Shown here: piece after piece, positions 23,794 through 34,663 of the stretch
Position numbering within the stretch: the first letter of the stretch is position 1
How the letters are laid out: each line of letters starts with the position of its first letter
Assembly: GCA_021014325.1 (NCBI GenBank)
Contig: JAJGQC010000496.1
Span: 62,501 to 126,500 of the forward strand
DNA: 64,000 nt
DNA from: Plazaster borealis
Taxonomy: Eukaryota > Echinodermata > Asteroidea > Forcipulatida > Labidiasteridae
Reading direction: 5' to 3'
Position numbers and translations under genes: made by a program
Notes under the pieces: generated by a model
The model's database searches: none
What the model was told of the DNA's origin: nothing
Seen by the model: only the letters and a program-made list of their open reading frames with translations

Positions 23794-25931
23794 ATGACTA
23801 ACAGAAAGCTACACTTCTGCCTGGGAGAAAGTTCTGTTAGCTTCTCACTTACACAGTTCAATATGGGGCTGGTTGGACGTGGAATCTACAAAAAGAAAAA
23901 AGGATGGCTCAAAAAAACAAGAACACTGGGCCCCCTGCCAAAGCTGAAAGTGAGACATGAACCCCAAGTGAGAAACTCACCAACTGTCTACATCAGGCCA
24001 TCAAAGGATCATCTTGATTTGGCTTTCACTAGAGATGAGCAGGGTTTTTTTCAATCAAAACCCAATGCAGAGTTACCCACCAGACCTGTCATGGTACTTC
24101 GACCCACATATGCTGAAACGACCCCTGTTGAGGAAATCCAACACAAGAGTGGAGTTGCACTTCAGAAAATGCCTAACAAACTCCATCTCAAGAGTGAGGA
24201 TGATCACCAGGAAGAAGAAGGAGGAGGCTACAGGTTTGTCAAAGTCAATTCTGCAGTAAATTTAGGAGTGGATGCTGCACTAGATCACCAACGAGCAAAT
24301 CCTGAATGCAATGGTCGTCCCCAACTTGACGCTGATGCAGAGGAACGTCGAGGTCTTGCCGTGGCCGAGATGATGTCATGCCGAAAGTGTGGGTTTCACA
24401 CCGACAAGAAAAAACTGTACACAGAAATACCTCAGACAAGGAGAGGACGACGAACTGCCGTCCCAAACATGGCGTTCCAAGTTGGCCTACACAATACTGG
24501 GATTGGAGCTGCTGGTGCAAGGAGACTTCTATCTGCGATGGATACAGCCGTTCCCTCACAAAACGCCCTGCAGAAAAGTGCAAACAGAGTAGGTGCTATT
24601 TTGACAATTGAAAACGAAGAAGACATGGCAGAAAAGAGAAGGCTCGTGAAAGACGTTCACGAATTACAAGGCTACGAAAGGGAGAGTGGAGTGGCCGTTG
24701 AAATAGATCGACAGTACAACAATCCGCTGAGAAACTGTCGCAATTAAACACCTTTTGTTTCGGCAACACAAACGAGAGATGTCGTTTGTGAAAATGTGAC
24801 TACAAAAAAACATTGTGATGTTCAACCATGAATCCAAACTCTGCAAACAATGTTCAACCTCCTTAGACAAAAAGGACACAAACCTAGAAATGCAACATGC
24901 ACCGCCACTCGTCCTGGAAACTACAACATGGGTGACGAACGAGAAGGAGGATTGCAGTGTGCAAAGAAACTGTTGAACTGTAAGGAGCCACTTAAAATAA
25001 ATAGAGTCACAACTGATGCCGATGGGTGTCTTGCACATGGCATTAGTACATTTATGCACACACAGGCAGGTATGGAGACTGAACATTTGCTAGACCCCTC
25101 ATCTTAATAGATCTCTTTGTGCAGCCATAAGTCGTGCTAAATTCAGCACAGATATGTTTCGGGCAAAACCAAAAGAAAAGTCTAAATTGCAAGACAGATT
25201 TGCCGATGATGTCAGCCATAGGGCTCAGGCCGAGGCTGGTTCAATCCTTAACCAAAAACTTGGTGATCAGTCACAAAAGACAGCCATGGCTGCAAATGCA
25301 GCAATTGCAATTCCTGAATGTTACATGGGAAACCATGATCTGTGCAAAAAGACATCTCACATTTGCCATGGTGGTGCCAGACATCAGAAATACAAATTTC
25401 CATACCTGCCTGCTAGTGCTCGGGAAAAATTTAAATTGTCTAAACATGATAAAGAGACAGTCATCAAACTTTTGGACAAACGACTTGGTAAAGAAGCCAT
25501 GGAAAAACCCAGTACGGTACAAGCACTCAAAAGCAGAATCCATGAACCATGCATTTTCAGTCACAAATCCAAAAGGAGCACTCACCTTTGCGAGAAATGG
25601 TCATTGTAGAGATCACAGAGCCGTGCATTTGGTCAATAATGGTCATGCAAACTCGATAGTAAAAAAATGTAAATCTGCTGGGTGTCCAGTAACTGTTGGC
25701 TCCCCAGCTGCTAAGGCCCTTTCTGAAATGGATAAGAAACAGAAATATTACTCTGACAGGGCCAAAGGAAAGGCATACAAGAGACGAAGGGCACAGTGTC
25801 GATACAATCGATTCCATTTGTACTATGCTTCACAACAACTGTACAAGAAAGGGCAACTAGAACCAAATTTTCAAAACGACTGGCACAATATTCAAAACGA
25901 ACACAGTTATACCAAACGTTGCCCACCATGA
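23794..25931 (+). pseudogene. Mutator-like (DDE) transposase, frameshifted, copy B
   Basis: A 317-codon ORF (23794-24747) is followed by downstream pieces in shifted frames (to 25107, 25154-25609 and 25590-25931). The first ORF has a Lys-rich start and, near residue 195, MSCRKCGF. It then has RGRRTAVPNMAFQVGL and EIDRQYNNP. Later pieces show KLCKQC, TTDADGCLAHG, RAKFSTDMF, CYMGNHDLC, and NPKGALTFARN with AVHLVNNGH. The order matches invertebrate proteins annotated with a Mutator-like transposase domain as I remember them: paired CxxC, D-x2-YNN, and T-D-x-D as a likely catalytic Asp. At least three frameshifts separate the pieces, one at the end of the 317-codon ORF, so it is probably inactive unless the indels are sequencing errors. 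The stop at 25929 lies about 70 bp from that of the convergent nuclease. Confidence 0.72.
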
Positions 25932-26003
25932 ACAGATGAATGAATGAATTAATGATTGATAGTTAGTGATAGATAATTCGAACAAAAAATCTTACACTTC
26001 TCA

Positions 26004-26351
26004 TCAGATTAAGCAGTCAGGGTACACACCGTTTCCTTTTCTCCGACATATTTTTCTTGAGTTGTTGATGTGGCGGGGCTCTAGAGATAAATGCTCAAAA
26101 CAAACGCACAATGAATGATGGCACAAATGGCTTACATCAAATCCGTTGGGCAAGTTTGGAGTTCCCGTGTATGCCATGTAAGCCACTCTGTGCACATGAA
26201 TCATTGTGCGTTTGTTCGATCCGGGGACCTGGATATTTACGAACCCATAATTCCTCCTGGAATAGCCCCGCCACATCATACAACCCTTGCCACCTTTCGC
26301 TTTAGATTTTTTGGCCAATAGCCCCATAACTTTACCTATCCAGGCTTCCAT
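26004..26351 (-). CDS. His-Me finger (zinc-binding-loop) endonuclease, homing-endonuclease type
   Basis: An intact 115-codon ORF from ATG at 26351. Order: basic N-terminus; GKGCMMWRGY with YGFVNI (first zinc Cys and beta strands); MIHVHRVAYMAYTG; then FDVSHLCHHSLCVCFEHLSL, the His-Cys core (His in SHLCH, with H and C metal ligands); then NNSRKICRRKG and a final PDC. This is the layout of the zinc-binding loop region of His-Cys-box homing endonucleases (I-PpoI-like) and related eukaryotic proteins. CVCFEH replaces the usual CxNPxH, so an Asn normally near the active centre appears changed. It runs tail to tail with the transposase in the same mobile element and is deleted in copy A. Its likely role is DNA cleavage; biological purpose unknown. 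Confidence 0.72.
   Translation of the reverse strand: MEAWIGKVMGLLAKKSKAKGGKGCMMWRGYSRRNYGFVNIQVPGSNKRTMIHVHRVAYMAYTGTPNLPNGFDVSHLCHHSLCVCFEHLSLEPRHINNSRKICRRKGNGVYPDCLI
26099..26216. repeat. Inverted repeat inside the nuclease gene
   Basis: 26099-26137 and 26176-26216 are inverted copies of about 40 bp (AACAAACGCACAATGA at the outer edge, GGCTTACAT at the inner edge) with a spacer of about 38 bp. Both arms are coding on the minus strand. Confidence 0.8.
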
Positions 26352-26838
26352 TTTGTCAGTTTGTTTATATGCAGTGTTTCATGTGTACAACCAGTGTTTA
26401 CAATTTTCAGTATGTGGCTTGAAGTTCAACCCCAGTCAGTAATGTACCCTCTCATAATTTCCTTGAAAGCAATTTTTTTTGGAAAAATTAGTGCTTGTAA
26501 AAATTACAAACCACATTTAAAAATCAGAAAATGAAAGGTTGATTTTTTTGAAGCAGTTTTGAGCAGTCAAAGGTGATTTATACACAAAACATTTACTCCC
26601 CAAAACTGCCAAAAACAACACATGCCGACTGGGGTGAGATCCACCATTTTGTAAGATTTAACATAACTTTTTTACTGTAAATGAACTGTTTTGCACCGTA
26701 AAATTGAAATAAAATTATCACTTGATTGAAAAAGCTTCTGTATCACATTGATTGTCAGCTAACAAATTATTGTAAACAATGACACGTTTAAAACCCCATC
26801 AAGTAAATAAAATATGGCCGACACCATTCATGCTTATA

Positions 26839-27315
26839 GGGTGCACCCCACTAATTCAACTCCCATAGCATTCAGCGCAAAGGGCTAAATATTCAAAATA
26901 CACGAAAAATACTTAAAAGTCTCACAGCTTTTTACAGTAAAGGGAAAAGTATTAATTGACTCTTGAACTTTTATTCTCTGCTCAATTTAATATGGGGAGT
27001 CCCTGGTCCCGTCGAGTTATTCTCCCTCCAAATCAAAACACCCCTACACCGGTGTAATTTTCCAAACGTCCGAGCATCAATCTTGAAAAATGTCCCTACA
27101 CCTCTCGGCAAATAGGACCAGTTTTTCAGGGCCTATGTCATCCAAAATACCTCAAGTTGGAAGTCAACAACCCCCAGGTTACAATTGGGCAACATTTTTA
27201 CACTCTACCCCTTTTATTGGGCTCTCAAATCTGTATAATATAGGATATTTTGAGGGCCTACAAAATATTCATGAGCTCGACGCTCTGTTTTCTCCATATT
27301 TAGTGGGGTGCACCC
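26839..27315 (+). repeat. Right terminal direct repeat of copy B
   Basis: 477-bp repeat that shares all the copy-B variants seen in 22440-22917. The only difference I noticed is one A-run length. Confidence 0.9.
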
Positions 27316-29076
27316 CTAGCCTCTTTCTAGTATGGTGTCTTTATGAGCATGCGCACTTGCAGACAAGCATTTTTTCAAAACGGCCGCACAAAAAATCTTT
27401 TTTGATGAATTATCGGAAATAGGTTGGTTTAATTTGTGAATATTTGTGTATGTAAATATAATAGCGGGTTGCTTGGAGTATTGAGACCACATGACTTATG
27501 CAATAAAATCTTGACTATTGACCCGAAGACAGCACAGAAAGTGGTTTATGGGAGTTGTTGATTTTTAATGTAAATAAACTATGGTGGTGTTTCAGTGGGT
27601 GTGCTGTTCATCCTACCTTTTACAGAAATCAAAACAGGACAAAACAAGGTCACAATACTGCACCAAACTACACGTTTCACTTTCAGATATAAACAAAATG
27701 TACAGGGCAGCGACCCACACCACCCGGTACTCAGAGCTACATTCTATACCTTGCACTTCAAAGAAGGACATTACAGTGTTGACTTGTTTTTAATTAAGAT
27801 GAATTTTAAACCATTTATGGGTGTGATAAGCTAGCACACAATAGTGATTCAGCGCAAATCAGGGAACCTCCAATGTGAGACTCAGCACAATGGAATTTGA
27901 AATAATAAACACTTTCGCGGTAATATGCGCCATCATGTTCAGGCGTGCTATTAAAACTAATAAACCATCGCACCAGTCCTCAGTAAACTTTGGGAAACCG
28001 AATTTGCAAAGTGAATAGTGATTAGGGCTTATAACGTGGTGGTCAAGTTCATGGACGGTACGCTTGTTTTCAAATTGAAACACAATTGTCATTATCATCG
28101 GCGTTTCATACGAATCAGCAAAATTTCCTTGAAAAAATAACCGAGAACCACAAACTAGAAAAAGAAAAGGTAACACTATCGATTTAAATATAGGAATCAA
28201 ACTTTAATAATAAAACAAGAATAATTTTTGTTTGGGGGGATAAAAAAAGAAACTTTAAGAACACCCAAATTAACAGTTACTCGATCGCGCAACATTGCAC
28301 TCGAGAGGCACTAGCGTAGTCCGCTGGGCTAACACTGGACAATGAAATTGTAAAATACTTTATATAATGTCACATCATGTAGTCGTCGTGTACGCGTCAA
28401 CAGGGGAGGGAGGGCTCGTTTCGCATCATTTTACCACTGCTTAACTAAATGAACTAGAAATATTTTCGGGGCCTAATAAAGATGACATCGGGGTTATTAT
28501 CAGATGTATATGGTGAGCCTTATTAAAATGGGAGACTACATTTAAAAAACCATCTGACACTACATTGCGGCTAAGGCTGAAATTGCGCCTGGTGCATGCT
28601 AACGGCTTCTAGTGGGAATAACGCTAGTCTCGTGTGTGCTACTCGCACCAGCGGTGACTCGCACTGCAGGACTGGTGAAATGTGCATCGTGGGCCATTAC
28701 TATAATCTTTTGTCCGGGGATGGCAACTCGCCTACGTTTGGCGTTAATTGCTGATTTTTGTTATATGAATAAGATTATTTTGAGAAATGTAAAGGTGTGT
28801 AAAATATTACAAAAGGTGGTTGTCAGTGAACCATAATTTGGTTTCAATAGCTCGATTAAAAGTGGGGGGGGAGGCAAAATGACTACATTTTCAAAAGTGG
28901 GGGCAACGGCCTCGCCCCCCCGGTTCCGCCGCCGGTGCAAGCAAGCGCTTATGATAATTCCCTAATGAAAGCGCCCGCCCTCCCTCATGCGGTCAAAAAT
29001 AGTTATGGTCAATTAGTTGCACGTGGATTCCAAGCTACATACAATGTAAAGTCCCGGGATTAAGTACCGACACTAA

Positions 29077-29380
29077 CTAGCACAGTTGGATAAGTGCCGG
29101 GACTGTTTCACGCTCAGACGCCCCGGTCTGGGTTCGAGCCCGGCTGACCCTACATTATAGGTACAAGACTGCTTGATGTGGCTAAAGCGTGACTGGGGTT
29201 CTGTCTTGTTTTCCTCCCCTGATGGGCAACGCCAATTCAAAGGTTAGGATCGGAAACAGGGGAGGACATGCTGTGGGTCGGAGGCCATTGCCATAAGGGA
29301 ACTAGGGAAGCCGGATAGGGGCCAGTGTGTGCTATTAAACTGATTCCGGTGCCTGAAAGCCCGACAACCACAGCGTAACT
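29077..29380 (+). repeat. tRNA-derived SINE (unit 3)
   Basis: Copy of the unit SINE with the same internal promoter boxes. It differs mainly in C-run lengths. Confidence 0.62.
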
Positions 29381-31031
29381 TTTTATCTTTTTTTATCCAA
29401 ATTCAATTTGTACTTTGTTTTTGTCTTTTTTGATGCAACAACACAATAAAAGATGCAAAGAATAATACAGCATTGTTTAATATTTGCGTTGCATCTAATT
29501 TTAGAGGACTCACGGAGGAGCAACCTCAAAGGGGCGGCGCACTATGGAGGTGTAAACAATGAAATTTCGGATTATGGTTGAAAAGAACCAATCGGGATAG
29601 TAGCCGGATACGAAAACTCAAAACCCTGTGGGACAAATGAGAACGTATGTTGGTCCCATGCTTTTCACTTGTTAGTTTTATTGTATAACAATCGAACGGT
29701 TCCAACAACGAAAGGTTACTTTTCCTTTCATTTCCCTTATCCCTTTTTTCCGCATTTAAAAATCAGGACCACAGAGGTACAACTTTTTTTCCAGTTTTAT
29801 GAAAGCTAAGCACAGACAATATTACTATAGAGGTTCCCATAAACCTCTATTATAGTGTTGCACCCAACCACACACGTCTGTGACACCCCTACATATAAAA
29901 CATTGTGATACGCTTGCATTTACCAATGATTTTTTATCTATACTGACTTCTTTACATGCCCATCTGATGTCAAGCATTATTTGAGCCTTAATTTAGTTCT
30001 GTAATTAAATAGTTCTTTCTTAATTCGCCTTAATTAGTTAATCATAATAAACAAACAAACAGTTCACTTTTTGCTGTTTACAACAATAACAAATAATACT
30101 TATGATCAAAAGCAAATGATCAAAATATATCGCCCTTGCAATTAACCCCTGGATTTCTTAGGCCTACGTCAATTTGGTCAACAGAAACACACCCGTAACA
30201 TTTCTGTATCCGAATGCCACTTTTTCATTAATATTTGATAAATAAAATAGCATCTATCTATACTATAAAACCGTAACATGCCCCCATGTTACATTAGAAA
30301 CGCACCACCGAAACAAGTGACGAACCCAGCCTAACAAGAACGCTCACGGCGCTTCGTAGAGATACAATTTAAAAAGGTAATTTAAAGACAATTTACAAAA
30401 TTACAAATGTACAGAAAAGGAGTGGCCAAACAATTTTAGGCACATTAAAATGTAGTTGTTTTATCACATGAACCAAAAACAGGATTACCAAAAAAATACC
30501 TTTAAAGTAATCAATAATTTCTAAATCAACAATAAAATTGTAAAAATCACTGCAGACTGCAAAACACCCCCATAAAACCTGGATCACCCAGTAGCAGAAG
30601 GAAAAATATTTAACGAAAAGAAGACAAAAAGGCAATATAAAAACCCAAACAGAAAAACAGAAAACGCGACACCACCCCTCTCCACGAACAAAGTAAAAGA
30701 TTGTGTAAACTCACATCCTGAATAACTTAAAGCAAAAAAGGAAAACCTGTAAGGTTTTTTAATTCGTTATTTTGAAAACAGGCGAGTCTTCAAAAACGTT
30801 TTCGTATTTATTTATTTATTTTTATTTTTATTTTTTGGGGGGATCATTATCAATTTTACTATTTATTGTCTGTTCATTAATTCCTTTTTTTGTGTTGACT
30901 ATGTTCACATCAACTTTACTTCATAAAAAGAATCCCATAATGCGATTATATTATTTAAACAACCACACATAATTCTGCTTCATTAAAGAGGAAGGGAAAT
31001 TGCCAATACAATTTTGTGATGTTCTCATTTT

Positions 31032-31396
31032 CCCCCGGAAGCTGAGCTTTTGGCCTTTTGAGGGGTGAAAATCAAGCCTCTGTGTGCCTAAAACAGAGAA
31101 ATAGACACACTTTGCACTTTTGATCCATATCAATCTCCTAATTTTACTCAAAGAAAATTGTAATACCACAAATCTCACGTTTTGATCAAGTTGATGCATT
31201 ATCTGGTTTCATGCATATTCATTAGAACATAGTGGGTAAGATCGTTTCTCAATTTCAAGCTCACTGTCGTATTATCTTGGACAGGCAGTACTAAAATAAA
31301 ATAAAAAATAAAATAAAATAAACAGTTTGTTTTTTTTTTTTTTTGCTGACGGAATGGGGGGGGCGTACGCCCCACGCCCCCCTGTATCCGCCCCTG
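31032..31396 (+). mobile_element. Truncated remnant of the CAGGGGCGGAT transposon (unit 3)
   Basis: Only the right third remains. The left end and the protease C-terminal part were removed by the deletion whose junction lies in a short C run near 31032. The right terminus ATCCGCCCCTG is intact. Confidence 0.72.
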
Positions 31397-31573
31397 GCGA
31401 CATTGAATCGTAACAGCATATAGATTTTGTTATCTTATCGATGACTTAAAAAAAGCATGAAATGAGAGTTTCTAAGAAGAGGGCATAATATTATGTTACA
31501 CCATTGATCGCTGATACATTTCCTCTGTACCGAACGGTATGTCGAGACTGTTACCACTCCCCTATTGAATTGC
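31397..31573 (-). pseudogene. Ulp1-like protease remnant, His/Asp part (unit 3)
   Basis: Paralogue of 5978-6152. The C-terminal half is missing from this unit because of the deletion. Confidence 0.5.
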
Positions 31574-31744
31574 ACTGGTTTCAGAGCACAGTAGGCCTAG
31601 TGCAGCACAGGTTTGACCAACATCTTCTCTTTAAGCCAATTGTTGCATGTAGAAATCTACAAAAAAATCACTAATCCATCCCCGGTTGAAATTTGGTGAC
31701 AGTTTTATGAAGGATTGATACACATCGATCGATGACAACTTTTC

Positions 31745-32760
31745 AAAAGAAATTTAGGTAGTTGTACTAGTAAATTCGCATACGGGCTAACATTATGCAA
31801 ATATTTAATTAATTGGGCTGAGTTAATTCGTTGACTATTTAATTGGGGGCGACAGGGCATAACGGATTGGGATAAAAGGAAGACATCTATGAAGAAAAAA
31901 CTGAAGATTTCATGTTTTCACGATGACAACGTTTCAAATGAAATTTATGTATTTGCGTGTTTATTAATCTGGAACTATAGTAAATTTGCACACGGGCTGT
32001 AATTATGCAATTGTTGAATAAGTTGGGCTGAGCTAATAAGTGGACTAATTAATTGGAAGCGCCAAGGCATGATGATAGTTTGGGATATAAGGAAGACATC
32101 TGTGAAGAAAAAACTGAAGATTTCATGTTTTTACGATGAAAACTTTTCAAATGAAAATTAGGTACTTGCGTGTTTAAAGGAACATTACAGAATTGGTTTT
32201 TGCTCACAAAACAGTGTAAGCACTTTATATAATCCACCATATACAGAAACTGACAAACCTGTAGAAGTTTGAGATCGATCGGCCATCTGGGTCACGAGAA
32301 AATAGTGAAAAACCGATTACACATTTGCATGTGTTATACAATGCATGAATAAAACGCTCATGAGCGATAAACTCCAATCGGAAATTAGTTTTATTTATTT
32401 CTCATCAAATATGGCATTTCAAACAGAATTATTTCTAGGGATGTTTTCTACTATCATCATCTTTAGACCGTGTAAGTTTTATGTAAATCTGTGATCATAA
32501 AGAAAATTTTAATTACCAGTTCTTTAACGTTCCGTTAATATACAATTTGTGAAGTATTTTCGCACACGGGCTGTAATTATGCAAATATCCAATTAGTTAG
32601 GCTGATCTAACTAATTGGGGCGCCTAGGCATGATGGTTTGGGATATAAGGAAGACATCTGTGAAGAAAAAACTGAAGATTTCATGTTTTTACGATGAAAA
32701 CCTTTCAAATGACAATTAGGTAGTTGTCCTAGTAAATTCGCATACGGGCTAACATTATTC
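31745..32760 (+). repeat. About 200-bp satellite (unit 3)
   Basis: Three copies with the MITE at 32178-32534 between the second and third. Confidence 0.78.
32178..32534 (+). mobile_element. TTAA-flanked MITE (unit 3)
   Basis: Paralogue of 6755-7110, flanked by TTAA at 32174-32177 and 32535-32538. Confidence 0.83.
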
Positions 32761-33878
32761 AAGGCTACCGCATTTTTAACGGTAATGCACTTTAAGGGAG
32801 GTGGGGGATGAACAAACAGTTACATGTAAAGCAAGGTGAGCTAGCCGCCCAGTCTTTAGACTTGACCCAAGTCGAACTTTCGTCGAGCCCTTCGTCGTCT
32901 GATTAATCCACTGCATGCACTTTAACTCAGAATCGCAGCTTGGATGTCGGTGAGCCGGTGTCACAGGGAATTCTGTCCCCCAGAATCCCCTAGGGAAATG
33001 TGTCCCCCGCCCAGGGTTTTCTGCGCCAGGGGAATTTGTCCCCCTCTCACATTTGTTCCCTTGTTTGCCTCTGTGCGACACTTGAAATCTTTTTAACTAT
33101 ATAAAACCAAGCATGAGAATGGGCGATGATGACAAAACCGGAAATCCATCGTACGAAAAATAAATCGGAAAATTCCAACGCTAAAAATACATAGTTATCC
33201 GGATTCTGGGCAATGTCCGTAATTTGGGCAAAGTGACCTAGGCGTCAGCGCCGCACTCAGTGAATTGTTGTCAGTAGACTTTTCTTTTCAAAGTCTCCAC
33301 ACACAAAAATGTTCATTTGCTTAAAATTATTGACTAAAATAAGTAACAATAAGATAATACTTCTATTATAAACCAGCAAAGCCAGGTGAATAAAGCAAGT
33401 TTATTGATTTAGTTCCGTGGACGCTCGTGCCTGGGGGACATATTCTCCGTTGGAGGACACAATCTCCGTTGAGCACGGCGGACAGAATAACCTAACGAGA
33501 GACAGTTTATCCTAGGAGATACTGTCTCGGGGGACGTTGTACCCTAAAAAAACAGGTAAAGTTGTTCGGGGGGACAGATTCACCGGGGGGACAGAATCTC
33601 CGTCCACACCGGAAAATAAAACTAGTGACAGCGCCCTCTATGTTTATTCATTACAAACGTGCACAGTGTATACACCCGAACGTTGGTACACGATCTTTGG
33701 TTGGTACTGATTGTGTGTACCGAACAAACACCATGGTCTTGGAACCAAGACTATGCTCACACCAGCAGCTAGCCTCGCTACCATGGGCAAAGCGCCATAT
33801 CGATACCTCTCTCGTCACTAACCCCTGGTAGGGAAACACTCAAAATCAAGGCTGATTGGCTCACCAAAAGTTGCTGCT

Positions 33879-34073
33879 TTGCGCACACACTTAAAACATT
33901 CGAGCGCTTGTTGGCCCAAAAAGGTGTCAAATAAAGTGCTCTATGAAAAAACCAACGAGAAACCATGGAGTGTCATAATTGCCAAAAGACGCCTGAGATG
34001 GACAGGCCATCTCCTGATGAGACTACCTGATGAAACACCAGCCAAGCAAGCAGCGGCGGCGGAACACTTTTAA
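33879..34073 (+). pseudogene. LINE ORF2 C-terminal tail fragment (unit 3)
   Basis: Paralogue of 12986-13177 with one extra codon (GHLLMRLPDE), from a 3-bp insertion. Confidence 0.58.
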
Positions 34074-34654
34074 AAGTGGGGGGCCCTTTTTGTCCTATGT
34101 ACTTTATTTCCATTTGCACAACATAGGTATGTAGGCACACACCGGCTATGTTGGGCTATTTGGGGTACAAAATAGACCCACACATGACTCTGACGGTCTT
34201 CCAGCAGTAGAGTAGACCAATTTCTAAAAGAAACCGTCAAATTTAGCCGTTATCGAGCATTTTCAAATAACTGAGTTCACGTGATTTATCTGAACCAATT
34301 CTTTTACGCAGATAAATCACAAGATCTTTGGAGTTGATTTTACTTTCAGCGATCTAAAAAGTGTATTACTGAACCAAATTCAACTCGACTGGGTTAACAA
34401 CAGGAGCGATTGACGCAGCTGTAAGCCAAAATGCAATTTGCCCGTAAAAATGGCGTTTTATTCGGGAACGATCGTTAGACAAAATTACTATACCTTATAC
34501 ATTGAACAACTACCACCATTCTGTGATTTGCCAATTGGCCATCAAGACGTGTTTGTTAGATCGACTAAATGCAGATTGTGTCTACGTCATTAAGCCGCTA
34601 AGCTAATCGGATAACGTGGCAAGTGTGCATGCTCATAAGACGCATCCCGACCGT

Positions 34655-34663
34655 ACCTCTAGC
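34655..34663. other. Probable excision footprint of the composite element (unit 4)
   Basis: Units 1 and 2 read GTACCTAGCCTC and unit 3 has the element flanked by CTAG. Unit 4 reads GTACCTCTAGCCTC, with two extra bases that equal a partly retained second CTAG. Confidence 0.6.

Larger units (their letters stand above)
22440..27315 (+). mobile_element. Composite, LTR-like DNA transposon, copy B (in unit 3)
   Basis: CTAG direct repeats flank it (22436-22439 and 27316-27319). Units 1 and 2 show the empty site with one CTAG (575-578 in unit 1). It has direct repeats of about 477 bp at 22440-22917 and 26839-27315, each with its own GGGTGCACCCC inverted termini, and an interior bounded by TATA on both sides. 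The interior encodes a transposase (+) and a His-Me finger nuclease (-) arranged tail to tail. It lies in the opposite orientation to copy A and is the more complete of the two. A 4-bp duplication is known for Chapaev- and Sola-type transposons, but the family of the ends is not resolved. Confidence 0.9.
21865..34086 (+). repeat. Tandem array unit 3 (carries 4.9 kb insertion and 1.3 kb deletion)
   Basis: Same unit, with the large element inserted at 22440-27315. An internal deletion (junction near 31032) removes the part equivalent to about 4293-5614 of unit 1. The deletion is shared with unit 4. Confidence 0.92.

Noticed and set aside
24850..25107. Separate small gene with its own ATG
   Set aside because: It continues the transposase in a shifted frame; the ATG is internal to the family homology.
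26111..26321. Two + strand ORFs of 64 and 68 codons
   Set aside because: They are shadows of the minus-strand nuclease gene.
22440..27315. LTR retrotransposon interpretation
   Set aside because: There is no primer-binding site, polypurine tract, reverse transcriptase or integrase that I can recognise. The repeats end in inverted GGGTGCACCC rather than TG...CA, and the interior encodes a DNA-transposase-like protein.
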